Positions 10,985-22,587 of a DNA stretch of 64,000 nt are shown here, piece after piece; positions within the stretch are counted from its first letter, which is position 1; every line of letters starts with the position of its first letter. A model generated the notes under the pieces. It ran no database searches. It was not told where the DNA came from and was given only the letters and a program-made list of their open reading frames with translations. The stretch is taken from contig JALLLT010000007.1 in NCBI GenBank assembly GCA_025266875.1, positions 806,001 through 870,000 of the forward strand, given 5' to 3'. Both the position numbers and the translations under genes were made by a program. The DNA is from Fennellomyces sp. T-0311. Taxonomy: Eukaryota > Mucoromycota > Mucoromycetes > Mucorales > Lichtheimiaceae.

Positions 10985-11973
10985 TAACATGACACGTATA
11001 CGGCATTGATGTTATTTATATTTATTAGCTTTGTAGCCACCACTAAATTTTAACCATATGCCACATAGGTTTGAATCCTTTATTTTAAATAAAACATCTT
11101 TAGTGTTTTTACACAGGGGATTTTTTAGATACGTAGAAATTGGACGGCAGATATTGAATTTTGTAGTGCTGTATATATACCCACTAAAAAGTTAAGAATG
11201 TGCCATGTACCTCACTCAAAACCCTGAATCTCATACTCAAAAGTTTGGTTGTTACTTTCAGCGTACTGACACTACCATAAAGACATATTTGCACGAATAC
11301 CTTTACAAAAGTTGGCACAAGTCCAAGTGACCAGTGCTAGTTGGTCGGAGCGTGCAAGTAACTAGTTGTAAATGGACACTTTGTTAGATTCTGAAATAGT
11401 CGTAATACGTAACAGTTTGTATTTTCTCCACAGAATTTGCGCTACCCTAAAGGTGTGTGGCTGCCAATATTAAGCACTGACCTTCAGCAAGTGGCATGGG
11501 TTAGTAAATTCGGCATTTTAACCCAAAGCATTTGAGTGTTCATTCCGGAAAGTATTGACTTGCGTCTGCAACGTGCTGTGCTACATTCGGATATACGTCA
11601 GTTCAAAAGAACGTTAATGCTACAATATTAATTATTTCACGACGTTCATGGATTGGAATACCATATACACAAGTTTAAAGAGTTTCCACGGGAATACCAC
11701 GTATTCTGATCTGTTATGTCGTACGTATAAATGCAAAAAATGGCATAACGAAGCATAATTTTAAGTATGTTTTCCCAAGGCCGCTGATTCTAATTCTCTA
11801 ATAGCACTATCAAATTTCTCTTGAAATTCTTTACAAAAGATATCAATACGCTAGGGTGATACAATTGTTGGATTCGTTTGGACATCCAGCAAGCCCATAA
11901 AGATCGCGTTATAACTGCACAGCCGCTGTTTTTCGATCATACACTTGCTTTACCTTCATCTATCCACCCCTGC
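10985..11973. other. Gene-free spacer
   Basis: Contains the AATAAA of the small secreted protein gene near 11088. I see no further gene, repeat or RNA signature. Confidence 0.5.
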
Positions 11974-12134
11974 CACTACAAATAATTTTGATGGTTAAAA
12001 GTGGTTAAAATGGTTAAACATAAGCTTTTTAACCACTTGTACTGCCATTTTTAGTAACTTAAGCGGTTAAAAAGCTTATGTTTAACCACTTCGAAAAATT
12101 ATTCACCAAAATTCACCAGAAATTATTTGCAGTG
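11974..12134. mobile_element. CACTA-type MITE, copy 2
   Basis: A 161-bp element with ends CACTACAAATAATTT and AAATTATTTGCAGTG. It shares the internal blocks GTGGTTAAACATAAGCTTTT and TTTTAGTAACTTAAG-like sequence with copy 1 at 9556-9730. The 3-bp target duplication is imperfect here (CTG, offset by one base on the left). Non-coding and non-autonomous. Confidence 0.72.
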
Positions 12135-13231
12135 CTGTGCACTTTTTCTTCATAATTATTTTTGTCTCGGGTGGTTTTTTCACTTTTTGACCTTTCCATT
12201 TTCCAAGATTTCCTGCTTTTTGTCCAATTCCATCCAAAATCTGGCGATATCTCGGTCCCGAACAACGTTAGCAACACAAACTAAACTGTCCTGTATCGCT
12301 CTTAGTTGACAGTACGTATTCTAAAAATCAAAACTAATCCGCATCCAAGGCGATTTTTCTGCATCTTGCCAAATGCAAAAATCACACATATCTACATGAG
12401 CGTTTTCTCCGCTGTTAGTTTGACTAGCCAATAGCACCACTGAATCCACCATTATGTACATTCTCTGCAAAAAATTGCAAACACATCAAGGAAATACAGT
12501 CGCTGTATCGATTTCTATTCAACGGAAATGCTTGAAGATGATCTTCCAAAGCGCTAGCCTTGGCTCTGTGATGTTTTTCAACATTTTTCGACTTTGTGTC
12601 TTTTACTTTCATTTCATGTGTTCTTCTTACCCTGAAAATTCATTCCGTGTGCTTTCCACCTCTGACTTGCTCCATTTCAGACGTTTCTGACCTATTTTCA
12701 TTTAGTACGAGCTTGCGCGTTTTCAGCTGTACGTTAGTCCTAAATAACTTTAGAGACACAAACTCAACGATTCCGTAAAGCGCACGTTTTGGAGCTTTTC
12801 AAAAGTCCAAACACGTTTATACGTACATCACGGAAGCACCTTGTAAGCCGGATTTGTAGTCCAAAAACTACACTTCCTCATGTACGTAAACTTTTTTTTT
12901 CTCGACCGCTTATATCTTAAGCTGTTACCATTACTGGATGCGCCTATAACTTCTCTACAAAACGTACCCAAATAACAAGAAGATCCAATCGCTGGTCGAG
13001 TCAGTACACGATCTCAAAGATGCCTAAAGAATCCCGCTGCCAGCTCAAGGCAACGAGTGTAAAAAGTCGAAGTCTCTTTGTGGTCAATTAGGGTGCTTGT
13101 TTTCACAATGCCTGTTAGCTCTAGCGGGACCCTAGATTTGTCTGCAACGTAATTCAGCGCTTCCGAAATTACGCTATGGACGCGTGTGTCCTCTTTTTGC
13201 TTTAACCGTACCTTTTTTTTCTTTCTACACC
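12135..13231. other. Spacer with possible decayed coding DNA on the minus strand
   Basis: Minus-strand frames at 13280-13014 and 12690-12424 look protein-like (charged, with segments such as KASALEDHLQAFPLN) but are broken by stops and frameshifts and match nothing I can name. They could be an old transposon ORF. The last 50 bp before 13232 are a T-rich leader for the proteasome gene. Confidence 0.35.
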
Positions 13232-14301
13232 ATGAACCGGTTCGTAGAAAAGTTCGCCTCATCGCCTTTCCAGACGCCACTGGAAGGCGGCATTGTCAAA
13301 ATGCATGGTCATTATGACGCCGCGCAAGACCTTGCTTATCCCACCTTCGACATTCCCGATGTTCACAACGTAACTATCCGCAGACACACATACACACATT
13401 TTTTTTAAAAAAAAATCGCGTATTGACTTGTACCTAGCCCGTTGATTTCCTTCGAAACGTAACCGATGAAGATTCACCCGAGTACAAGATCAAAATCCAG
13501 CACGGTACCACGACACTTGCGTTTGAATTCCAAGGAGGTGTTGTTGTTGCTGTGGATTCGCGTGCTACCATGGGCAACTATATTGGTATGTTGCCGATCT
13601 GTAAGCAATACATTGGATATTGATATGTGAAGGATAGCTTCGCAAACGGTCAAGAAGGTGATTGAGATCAACCCGTATCTCTTGGGTACATTGGCTGGTG
13701 GCGCTGCAGACTGTCAATACTGGGAGCGTGAATTGGGCCGTCGATGCCGTCTGTACGAATTGCGAAACAAGGAACGAATTTCGGTGGCAGCTGCAAGCAA
13801 ATTATTAGCAAATATGGTTTACTCATACAAGGGCATGGGCTTATCCATGGGCACCATGGTGACGGGCTGGGATCAATCTGTAAGTAACCACAAGAAGACA
13901 AACTGAGGATATATTGATTAACTCATATTGGCAACAACAGGGTCCAAACTTATTCTATGTCGATTCCGATGGTCAGCGATTGAAGGGAGAAATCTTCTCG
14001 GTCGGTTCGGGTTCTACATTTGCATACGGTGTATTGGATAGTGGATACGATTACAATCTCTCAGTGTCGGACGCAATTGAGCTGGGCAAACGATCCATTT
14101 TCCATGCTACGCATCGTGATGCCATGTCTGGTGGTTCCGTCAACTGTAAGTGGTTTATTTGGCTGATGAAGACATGGTGCTTATATATATTGGCGGATAG
14201 TATATCACGTTACGGAAGAAGGTTGGACATACCACGGCAACCATGACGTGGGACCACTTTACTACGAATACCAGGATCAAATGGCAAGAGGACGGCAATA
14301 A
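13232..14301 (+). CDS. PRE2: 20S proteasome subunit beta5 (chymotrypsin-like)
   Basis: Five exons (13232-13369, 13438-13585, 13638-13879, 13941-14145, 14201-14301) encode 277 aa. A 69-residue propeptide ends in HG, followed by the mature N-terminus TTTLAFEF; autocatalytic cleavage at Gly-Thr exposes the Thr1 nucleophile. Counted from Thr1, Asp17 (AVDSRA) and Lys33 ([10 protein letters not shown]) are present, as are [23 protein letters not shown] and the beta5 tail [15 protein letters not shown]. This is the proteasome subunit that cuts after hydrophobic residues. One oddity is that mature position 45, Met in most beta5 subunits and part of the S1 pocket, is Leu (GTLAGG). Length and intron phases are normal. 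Confidence 0.95.
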
Positions 14302-14746
14302 AGAGCTTCCTAAGCGCATATATCTTTGAAAATTATTAAAAAAATGACATGAGACTTTGAGATGTTTGCAGTGATAGTACGTACTAGGTCGTTGTGTTGG
14401 AAGTATCGAGAGCATAAACCTAGTCTGTTGTGGATGTCGTATTTCTCATCTCCTTTATTGGCTGGTAGTAACTTGAGCCATCTCCTATTCCGGTGGATGC
14501 TCACTGCTCCTATTGCCGGTCCAAACTGGAGTGTGTAGATCGGGTTAATTTATATATTTCCAGCGGAAATATGACAAAAGTAGAGACGGGTTCGAAGTTT
14601 CAGAGCGTAACATCGACGGTGAGCACGAGCCCGCGTGAGAATTTCCGGATGCCAAGTGTATACGCGGAGAGTTTGATGTCTTTTTTGCTGGCCACTCTTT
14701 TACCCCGCACACACTCGCTTTTCTTTTTCATGTCAGCTCGGTCGTA
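14302..14746. promoter_or_regulatory. Intergenic region between PRE2 and the CreC-like gene
   Basis: Holds the 3' end of PRE2 and the 5' flank of the next gene. The last 60 bp before the ATG are pyrimidine-rich (CTCGCTTTTCTTTTTCATG). No other feature seen. Confidence 0.5.
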
Positions 14747-17391
14747 ATGGAGAGCTACATGCATCCGGTAAGTTATTTTTCTTTCCATTCAGCAAGTGTT
14801 CCTGGAAAAAAAAGTAATGATCGGTTTCCAATGGTTACAAAGAGTGTCTCGCCGCACATTAGTCGTTCTATCAGCGCTACGTCCGTTCCTGCCCATTCCC
14901 CACAACCCAAATTACTCCAGCCATATCCTCCGAGCAACAAAGACTTTGAATGCAATGAACTACACACACCGGACGGCATATACCAACTACTTCATGAAGT
15001 GTTCCTAAGCACTTGCCAACCGCAATTCAGTCAGGGCACACAGGTTGTCTTGGTGAATGCAAAGTCATCCAACAACAGCTTGTCGGCAGCAAACGCTTCG
15101 CTGGGAGTGACTTCAACAAAGACATCGTCTACCACGTCATCGGTATCGGAGCAAATGCTCACCATGACACCGGTAACGGAACGACTACCGGAAAATGAGT
15201 CCTCGGAAGACGAGAATCAAGATGCAATTTACTTTGGTGCCGTTGATCCAACCAAAAAGTCTCAAGCGTTGCCGATTCCCAATGCTTCGCGACAACGACA
15301 GCCTCAACATGTGGCTTCTTCGTCATCATCCAGCATGGAACGGGGTATCCTGCCGGCAACATTGAGAGCCACACCGATAAGCACTCACACCAATGGCCAT
15401 TCACCTGGTTATGCAGGCAATATCACTCCCACCACATCTACGCCGTACATCCAGTCGCAACAGCACCACGAAGCGCAAGCACCTCCACCTACGCTGACTG
15501 TTCCTGAAGGTAGCACCAGCACTTCGATCGGTGGAAGCAGCAGCGTTGGGTCCCTTTCGTCCTTGTTCAGTCGCAACAGCCTTCGTCACCATCATCATCA
15601 TCACCATCGAAAGCCGAAAAACAGCTTAATCAAAACGAATTCTAGCTTTGTATTACGCATGAGCATCCACGATCAGCTTTCCAAAATCCTTGCATCGCGC
15701 AGCATTGACGACACGTATCTGTTTTACAACCTTGGCACGAATTTTGTGTGGATGGACGGTGGCCAAAAGATCAAGGTGACACTGGAAATGTTACACGTGG
15801 CGGCGGTTTTTTTTCTGATTCTTTTTTCAGGAATCCTTATCGAAAATCACGTTCTCCAAGGCGTATCCCACTTGTCACGATGTAAATAGAACAACTAATA
15901 GCAGCGAACATATGGATGTGATTATCGGGTTCTCCTCAGGCGATTGCATGTGGTACGATCCGATCAGCAGCAAATATGCACGCCTGAACAAAGGGGTAAA
16001 GACCTTTTTTTTCCAGAATATTGCCGTTATTGTCGATGTTTACTGAAATGGTCGTCCAGGGAATAGTCAATGCGTCTGCAGCAACATGTGTCAAATGGGT
16101 ACCCGGCTCGGATGAGCTGTTCATGGTATCTCACAGTGACGGGTCGATCTTGCTGATGGATAAGGAGCGCGATGATCAGGCGTTTGCACCCGCACAGCCA
16201 TCGTCGTGGGCGGAACAACAGTATGTGGTTATATTGAGCCGCTTTCCAGTGTCTTAACCTCGGGTCAGATTTCAAGTAACCAAACCGCGGAAAAGCGCAA
16301 AATACAACCCGGTGTCTCATTGGAAGGTGAGCAGCAAGGGCGTCACCGGTAAGTCTGAATGTGCGGGCCGTTGGGGCATGACTGAACGAGCGATACCTTT
16401 GCAGCATTTGAGTTTTCACCGGATGGATCCAATGTGGCGGTCGTATGCGCGGATGGGACAATGCGGGTTATCGATTACACAAACGAACGGTAACAATTCG
16501 TAGTTCGCATGCCGGTGTAACTCTCAAACTGATTCAGGTGACACAAAGATTATGCGATGTTTATGCAGGTTATTTTGGAAGGCTCAATTGCGTTGCATGG
16601 AGCCCGGATGGCCGTTACATCCTGGTAAATGCGCGTTCGATCAATTGCATGCATGACTCTCTGCTTACCAACGATTGCCTAGACCGGTGGACAGGACGAT
16701 TTGGTTACCATTTGGTCTCTGCATGAGCAGAAAATCGTGGCTCGATGTCAAGGCCACAAATCATGGGTGTGTGTCTGTGCCAGGTGAAAGACAGGCATAG
16801 CGGCGATGCATAGACTAATTGCGCGCGCAAAGGTTACTTCTGTAGCATTTGACCCATGGAAATGCGATGATAAGGTCTACCGGTTCGGGAGTGTTGGCGA
16901 GGACTGTCGCATGATACTCTGGGATTTTTCGTACAGCGCACTGCATCGACCGAAACACGTATGTAACCAAGTCGCAAAAGTGGAGGGAAGGGCGATCTTG
17001 CTGACACTGGATACAGAAACTGCGATACTCTTCAACACCGCATAGTCCAAAAGAACCACCCAAATCACCGCCCATCATATCATCCAATGCGCCCGTGCGA
17101 CGCAAATCCAAACTTAGTCGCTTTCGTCGACGGACATCGCGCTCAGCCAACGTGTTTGGAAACGGAGGGATGGATGAGGATGAAGATGACGACATGTATT
17201 CTCACGAGCAAGCGCTTCACCTGCGACTGGCAACAGTTCACCCCATTCTCAACAAAAACCAAGTGCCGTACCTGCAGCCGGTGATGGCGCACACAGTGCA
17301 CGCAGATCCATGCTCATTTATTTCGTTCCATAAGGAGTGTATAGTCACGGCTGATAGACGTGGAAGGGTTCGGACCTGGGGCAGGCCCTAA
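14747..17391 (+). CDS. creC: CreC/WDR20-family WD40 protein
   Basis: Nine exons (14747-15775, 15831-15995, 16060-16220, 16269-16348, 16405-16489, 16549-16624, 16683-16766, 16833-16958, 17017-17391) encode 726 aa. The first 290 residues are Ser/Thr-rich and disordered, with a run of seven histidines. Family blocks follow: [125 protein letters not shown], and [17 protein letters not shown]. It ends [15 protein letters not shown], the typical CreC C-terminus. In Aspergillus, CreC partners the deubiquitinase CreB in carbon catabolite repression; in animals, WDR20 activates USP12/46. The role as a deubiquitinase activator is inferred from the family. The start could also be the downstream Met of MVTKSVSPH, since a GTAAGT follows codon 7. 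Confidence 0.9.
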
Positions 17392-17606
17392 ATATAAAAA
17401 AATAAAGCAGAGCCCTTCGCATAGACACGCGCAACGTGCACAGAGAGCGGTTTTATGCATATTGTAGTTTTATTACTGAATAAGCGTACACAAAGAGAAG
17501 ATATGAGTATTTACAGATGACCAATTGATATGAACAGATGACGTATGCGAGAAAAAAAGATATATGGGTGGGGAGGGACCAAAGGGAGGAGGAGGAGGAA
17601 CATGGT

Positions 17607-19441
17607 TTAAGTGTGTGCTGCCCGTCTCTCAGGTACGATTCCGGTGCTGCCAGCACTCGCTTCTCGACTGCGTGTTACGCGACCTTCTCCCTCGCTTCCG
17701 GTGTCATCGTTGATATCCTTGTGGCGGCCCCTGCCATGTCGACCAGTATCATGCATAGCACCAAATCGTCGTTGGAAACGGATCAATTCGCGAGTCAACA
17801 CGTCCATGATTTCCAGCGAAGACTGTTCGCCTGCATTTTTTAATTTTTCGATGGCTTCCTCTGCAACACCTTTTTCTTCGTCATTCGGTCGTACGTCGTC
17901 GAGGGGAATAGTGCTTGCGCTGCTGAGCGAAGACGAAGGCGAGTCATCATCGTTGGTTTTTTCTGGTATTGTGATTGCTGCCGGTTTGGGTTTGCCGGTG
18001 GCGAGCGTGGTAATCAAGGCACACGTATCCACGGTGATTGCTGCATCCTTTGTTGCCATATCGACCTGGATAGAGCTAATGTACTCCAAGATCTGTTTGG
18101 CTCGTCGATTCATTTCCGAGATGGACATGCGTGCGGATGGATAACGGATCTTGGCGGGTGGTGAGGATTCTCTGGCGGCCGGGGATAGCTTTTCAAAGAT
18201 GGTTGTGGACGCATCTGCAACGGGGGTTCCAATTTCTGCTGGTTGCGGTGTAGATGTTCGAGATCGTGGACGAGCGGGTTGGTTACGACGCGAGCCCGTA
18301 GAATTCATTCGTCTCGCACCCCCGCGACGTTTTTCCGTTTTGGCTACTCTGCCATTCATCACACCATCGCTGTCCTTTCGTGCACTGGATGAACGCTTCG
18401 GCTTTGCTGGTCTGGCAATGTCCGCCTCGGATTCGGCTGTTTCCATATCTACGCACAGGGTCAGCTTTTTTTTGCATATTTTTTTTCCGATAGTTTTGTT
18501 TACCTTGGTCCTTGCTATCCACATCCATGTCGTCGCTTTCTTGGGCAACAGGCGATTTTTTCTGTTCAGCCTCAGGGCTTTCAGGCTTGACATCGGCTGT
18601 TTCAGAGTTGGCGGGTGAGTTTGGAGCAGAAGACTCGTTGAGCGGTGGACAAGCAAACTCCAGCGCATTCCGAGCGGCCAAAACATCTTCCAGAGACATG
18701 GACGCTTCGCGACTGTTGAACGTCATCCGTTTTTTCGGAGCTTTCTTTTCGGCTGGAACCACAGCGTTGGGTCGTCCGACTGAGCTATACAAGCGCCGCA
18801 TTCTGCCAACCCACTTTAGCCCTTTCCCTTTTCTCCACATGCCATTCTCCATTTACCTTCCATGGGTCATTTTGACCACCGCATGATTCTCTGGCTTGCA
18901 TTCTTCGCAATAGTACTGTTCAGGAATATCTTGCTCTTCCAGCCCCACACAGTCGCAATGTTGCCACACCTCGCACTGATCGCACTGCACCATGAGCCCA
19001 AGATTATCTAAAGAGAGCCATGAAAAACCGCTCTGTTTTTTTTTAGGAAATAGTCCCCCAACTTACGACTTTCACCGCAAACACAGCGAGTAACCGACCC
19101 AGCATCCGTGCTTTCTTCATCCGAGGTGGATTGCTGAGGAAGCACCTGTTTCTGCTTGCGTCGCCCGCCGTACCCATTTCGGCCACGCCGTTGAGCAGCT
19201 ATAAATAAAAATGGGTGCCGTTAATTAGCATTGTCGCTTTTTTGGCTGTGTTCAACGTGTGTGTGCAATGTCGCTGAGAGGGAGAGAGAGAGAGACGGAA
19301 TGGGATAAGCAATACATTGGGGAAGACTCTCACAACGCATGACACTCCTCGCTTTCTTCCGTTCCCACTCTCTCTCTCTCTCTCTCTCTCCCACACACAC
19401 ACACGCAGACACACGCAGGTGTGAGCTAGACACTTACTCAT
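17607..19441 (-). CDS. Cti6-like PHD-finger protein
   Basis: Five exons (19441-19438, 19198-19067, 19007-18857, 18784-18504, 18448-17607) encode 469 aa. Exon 1 is only four bases: ATG plus one. The PHD finger lies at about residues 39-88: [27 protein letters not shown], then [12 protein letters not shown], giving the Cys4-His-Cys3 ligands. A long basic, Ser/Pro/Lys-rich region follows, with an acidic, proline-rich stretch. A conserved block, [20 protein letters not shown], lies before the C-terminal low-complexity tail. This layout resembles Cti6, the PHD subunit of the Rpd3L histone deacetylase complex, so a role in H3K4me-linked transcription control is inferred. The gene is convergent with creC, with 215 bp between the stops. 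Confidence 0.8.
19270..19412. repeat. GA and TC/CA microsatellites in intron 1 of the PHD gene
   Basis: A (GA)n tract near 19274-19294 is followed about 80 bp later by a (CT)n tract (19369-19390) and (CA)n. The GA and CT tracts are mutually complementary, so the intron transcript could fold into a long hairpin. Confidence 0.85.
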
Positions 19442-21124
19442 GTTGAACGTTGTATAAACGGGATTTGATAAAGAATCAGTCAATCGGTTGCCGGTTTATG
19501 AGACTTCCACTCTTTGTAAAATCGCGCGTTGGAAAAGAAAAAAAAAACGGGAAAAGGAGAAGTGCTAGTTTTTTTTTGCAGAAGCCGTTTGAAATAGCTC
19601 AGTCACTCGCGCCGAAAACTATTTTTTTTTGCTCCCCTCACAATGCTTCCGTTCGCAACCACATTCTATTGAACCACCTCTAGAAACTCTGCTCCACTTT
19701 GCACACCGTTGTTGTGAATTCAACATCTATAACACGGATGATCCCATCGCCAAACTCGTTACTGCGTTAAATCGTCGACGATTCGGTGTTATCCCATGGC
19801 TACTCTCAGTTTCGTTGAACATGACATCGATATACTTGTAGCAAAGCCATCGTGATCTTGTCTCCTAGCCAGTTGAGATACATGCACTTATTTCCTGAGC
19901 AAGCATGTTTATTGCCATGAAGCTTGCACCCAAAGCCGCATTCATATGGCAAAGCACTCAATTCGGTAATATCACGGCAGCCAATGAATAAGTTGAAAAC
20001 GATGGCATTGCTCAAAAATGAGCCTATGTGAGCTTGGAGTGTTCATACAAGAAGAACAGTGCCACGGGAAGTATATAAATGGCATGGTAAAAATCTTTAT
20101 GGAGTGCATAGCAAGATCCATTTCCTAATTATAAGAAGCACATCCTTGTTAGTGTGGCCTCCACTCATGCTGTTACTGTGGATCATCTTCACACTCTACA
20201 GTATGTTCACATGACTGTGGTGCGCGGCGTTGGAGCCGCGTGAAGCGTCTATATAGTGGGTGAATCATAACTCTACATAGATACAGTGTATGATATACCT
20301 CCTTACCTCGACGGGAATTGCTTCGTAACCTCTCGTACTGGGCATGAAGCACCCATCACCGTACGTGATAACGGTGGCGTCTTGTATATTGAAATCTCGT
20401 TACTTTGCAATACCCAGTTTCGCAACAGCCTTAGCCTTTGCGACGTATTGGACGAGCTTGTCGATCTGCGCTTTGGTCAGTACGTAATTCATACACTTCG
20501 CTTTATCACAATTACGCTTTTTGGGCGTTCTATACGGCGTTTGAAAAGAACACCTTTAGGAATCGGTTGGTCCGTCTGTCTGTATCAAACTTAATATTTT
20601 ATTACTAAATGTACTATGACATTATGAGCACATCGCATATCGCAGTTTGGCTCTGCCCTATCTCGATGTACAGGTGTAAAAAACCCATGCGTCAGAGGGT
20701 TAAAGTTAAGAGTGAAGGTTTGGTGAATCTTGTGGACAAGGGAAAAGGAAGAGAGGGAGGGGGCCCGTTCTCGAAAGTGCTGGCTGGGTGGAATCGGTGA
20801 ATCTGTTATGTGGGGTACGGGATGCTGTTGCATATACATGACATCATGGGGTAGCGCTGATGCGAAAAGAGCAGAGGTGGTTGGTGATATATGGAAAGGC
20901 GGTCGTCAATTCTGGAAGCAAGCAAAGGGTATATTGCTGCATAAAGACAATGGTACACATTGTGTAACAATCCATCAGTTGACAGCTGAAGTAAACATTG
21001 CAGGGTTGGATTTGAGAATTGACGCCAGAAAGTTGTGTCAGAGTTGCAGCAAAGGAAACAAGGGGCTGGGAAAACCACAGTTTTACCATCTTCCTCTCTC
21101 TTTTTTTCCACTCCATTCACCATC
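19442..21124. other. Gene-poor spacer
   Basis: The first 200 bp are the promoter side of the PHD gene. An open frame at 20286-20594 (+) with TATATAG upstream has no recognisable motif. Nothing else can be supported. Confidence 0.45.
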
Positions 21125-21688
21125 ATGGATGCTCACTACGGTGCAAGTCGCTTCACTTCTGCCAGCAGTCTTCAAATCGACACAACGCAACTTTCTGCAG
21201 AGCGGCTTGAGGACGCAACCAGGCACCTGACAGCGCGTATTCCGGGGAGAGAACCTCACCACAGTCATGAAGACTTGGAAGAGAAGCGGTCACGAAGCAA
21301 CCCAGATATCGACAATTCTTGCACAAACCTGAACAGCAAAAAGGAACACACATGCCCCGTATTCTTGGGTCCAATGAAGCTGTATAAGTACCGTCGAGAA
21401 GGCTAACTGAAGACAGTAAATGGCGCACTGAGGTGTACTAATGTCCGTTGCCCTTGCCATCGAAGCAATACCTATGGAAGAGATGACGCCGCGGCCTTTA
21501 ACATCGCATTTAGAGGGCTAAGAGAACTCTTCCCGGGATTCATACTAATGTCTCCATCGCTATTTCAAAGGATAACACACGGCTGCCCGCGTTCAGGAGA
21601 AATCCACAAGACCGATATCAAATCAATCCCAACATGGAAATCCCTTCGATGTAGCTCGTGTCCTCGTTCGCTGCCCCAAGCAGCTTGA
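21125..21688 (+). pseudogene. Probable Fanzor/TnpB-like nuclease relic
   Basis: One frame runs from ATG 21125 to TAA 21404-21406 and continues open in the same frame to TGA at 21686-21688. Past the stop it reads VNGALRCTNVRCPCHR, then TYGRDDAAAFNIAFRG. This resembles the end of TnpB/Fanzor proteins, where a CxxC-type zinc ribbon (LxC.N..C) is followed by the RuvC-III motif RDxxAAxNI. The first half of the frame (MDAHYGASRFTSASS...) shows no RuvC-I or RuvC-II motif, so at most the C-terminal part survives. The internal stop and absent upstream catalytic motifs argue for a dead copy. The call rests on one motif block and may be coincidence. Confidence 0.38.
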
Positions 21689-22587
21689 AGCTGGAGAAAA
21701 AAGAGTTTACTTAGCTGGGCCCCGGTATTTTTGGTCAAATATCACTTTTTCCTGCGGTCCTGAATCACAGAAAACGATGGTCAAAGTTGCCACATCGGAC
21801 TAATCATTCCATATGTGTTAGCGATGTAACCCAGATAAGCGCAGCTATACGGTATAAAAACAGAACCACCTGTTTTTGATATATTCTGTATATTGCGCCT
21901 GGAAATCCTATTCCCGCACGTGTCAGCTTGTTGCAAATTATATAGGACTTTCCACTGTTGTAAAAGGTGTGGTCGGACCGAAGTGAAGTCACCGCGCTGG
22001 CCAAGGTCTATCAATATGGTTACCAAGTTTTCTAACCATCTCTCTCGCGCAGAAAAAGGAACGAGGAGAACGTCCCTGAGAAAAATTGGCAGTTGAAATT
22101 TTCATGCATGGTAAAGGATTAAGTCCATATCCTTTCGCCATGATAGAAAAAAAAGTAAACAATTGATACGTATGTACCGTTCATGAACCTGGATTTTTGT
22201 GCAAATGTAAGTCTTAAAACCCTCACCAGTCGCCACAGTGCTTGGAGTCTCGGCGATGAGATAGTGTACATCCTGCATGTCCGGAACGGCAAAGTCAAGG
22301 AGGTTTGCACCTTGTTGCTCGATGCAAAGTCAGTGCTATCATCTCTTTGCTCAACAATTCTTCTCATATGTACACAGCTAGTGAAAACACTTTCTAGATT
22401 TGCTCTGAATAAACGGTCCTTTCACCTCTCCACATTGGCTGTGTTCAGCAGGCATGTTATAATAGTTTTCAACCCAAGCGCAGTTTGCTTGGATTTTGTA
22501 AATACCATTTGAACATGCTTTAAATCCTATATTTAAATAAAAACTTGTGACAATAAACAGTTAAAAAAATCAAGTATCCATATAGTA
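21689..22587. other. Gene-free spacer
   Basis: No supported gene. The frame at 22183-22512 (+) has no motif and biased hydrophobic content. Confidence 0.45.

Noticed and set aside
12424..13280. Protein-like minus-strand segments upstream of PRE2
   Set aside because: Fragments are broken and match no family I can name; kept only as a note in the spacer description.
20286..20594. 102-aa plus-strand frame with TATATAG upstream
   Set aside because: No recognisable motif and unremarkable composition; could be chance.
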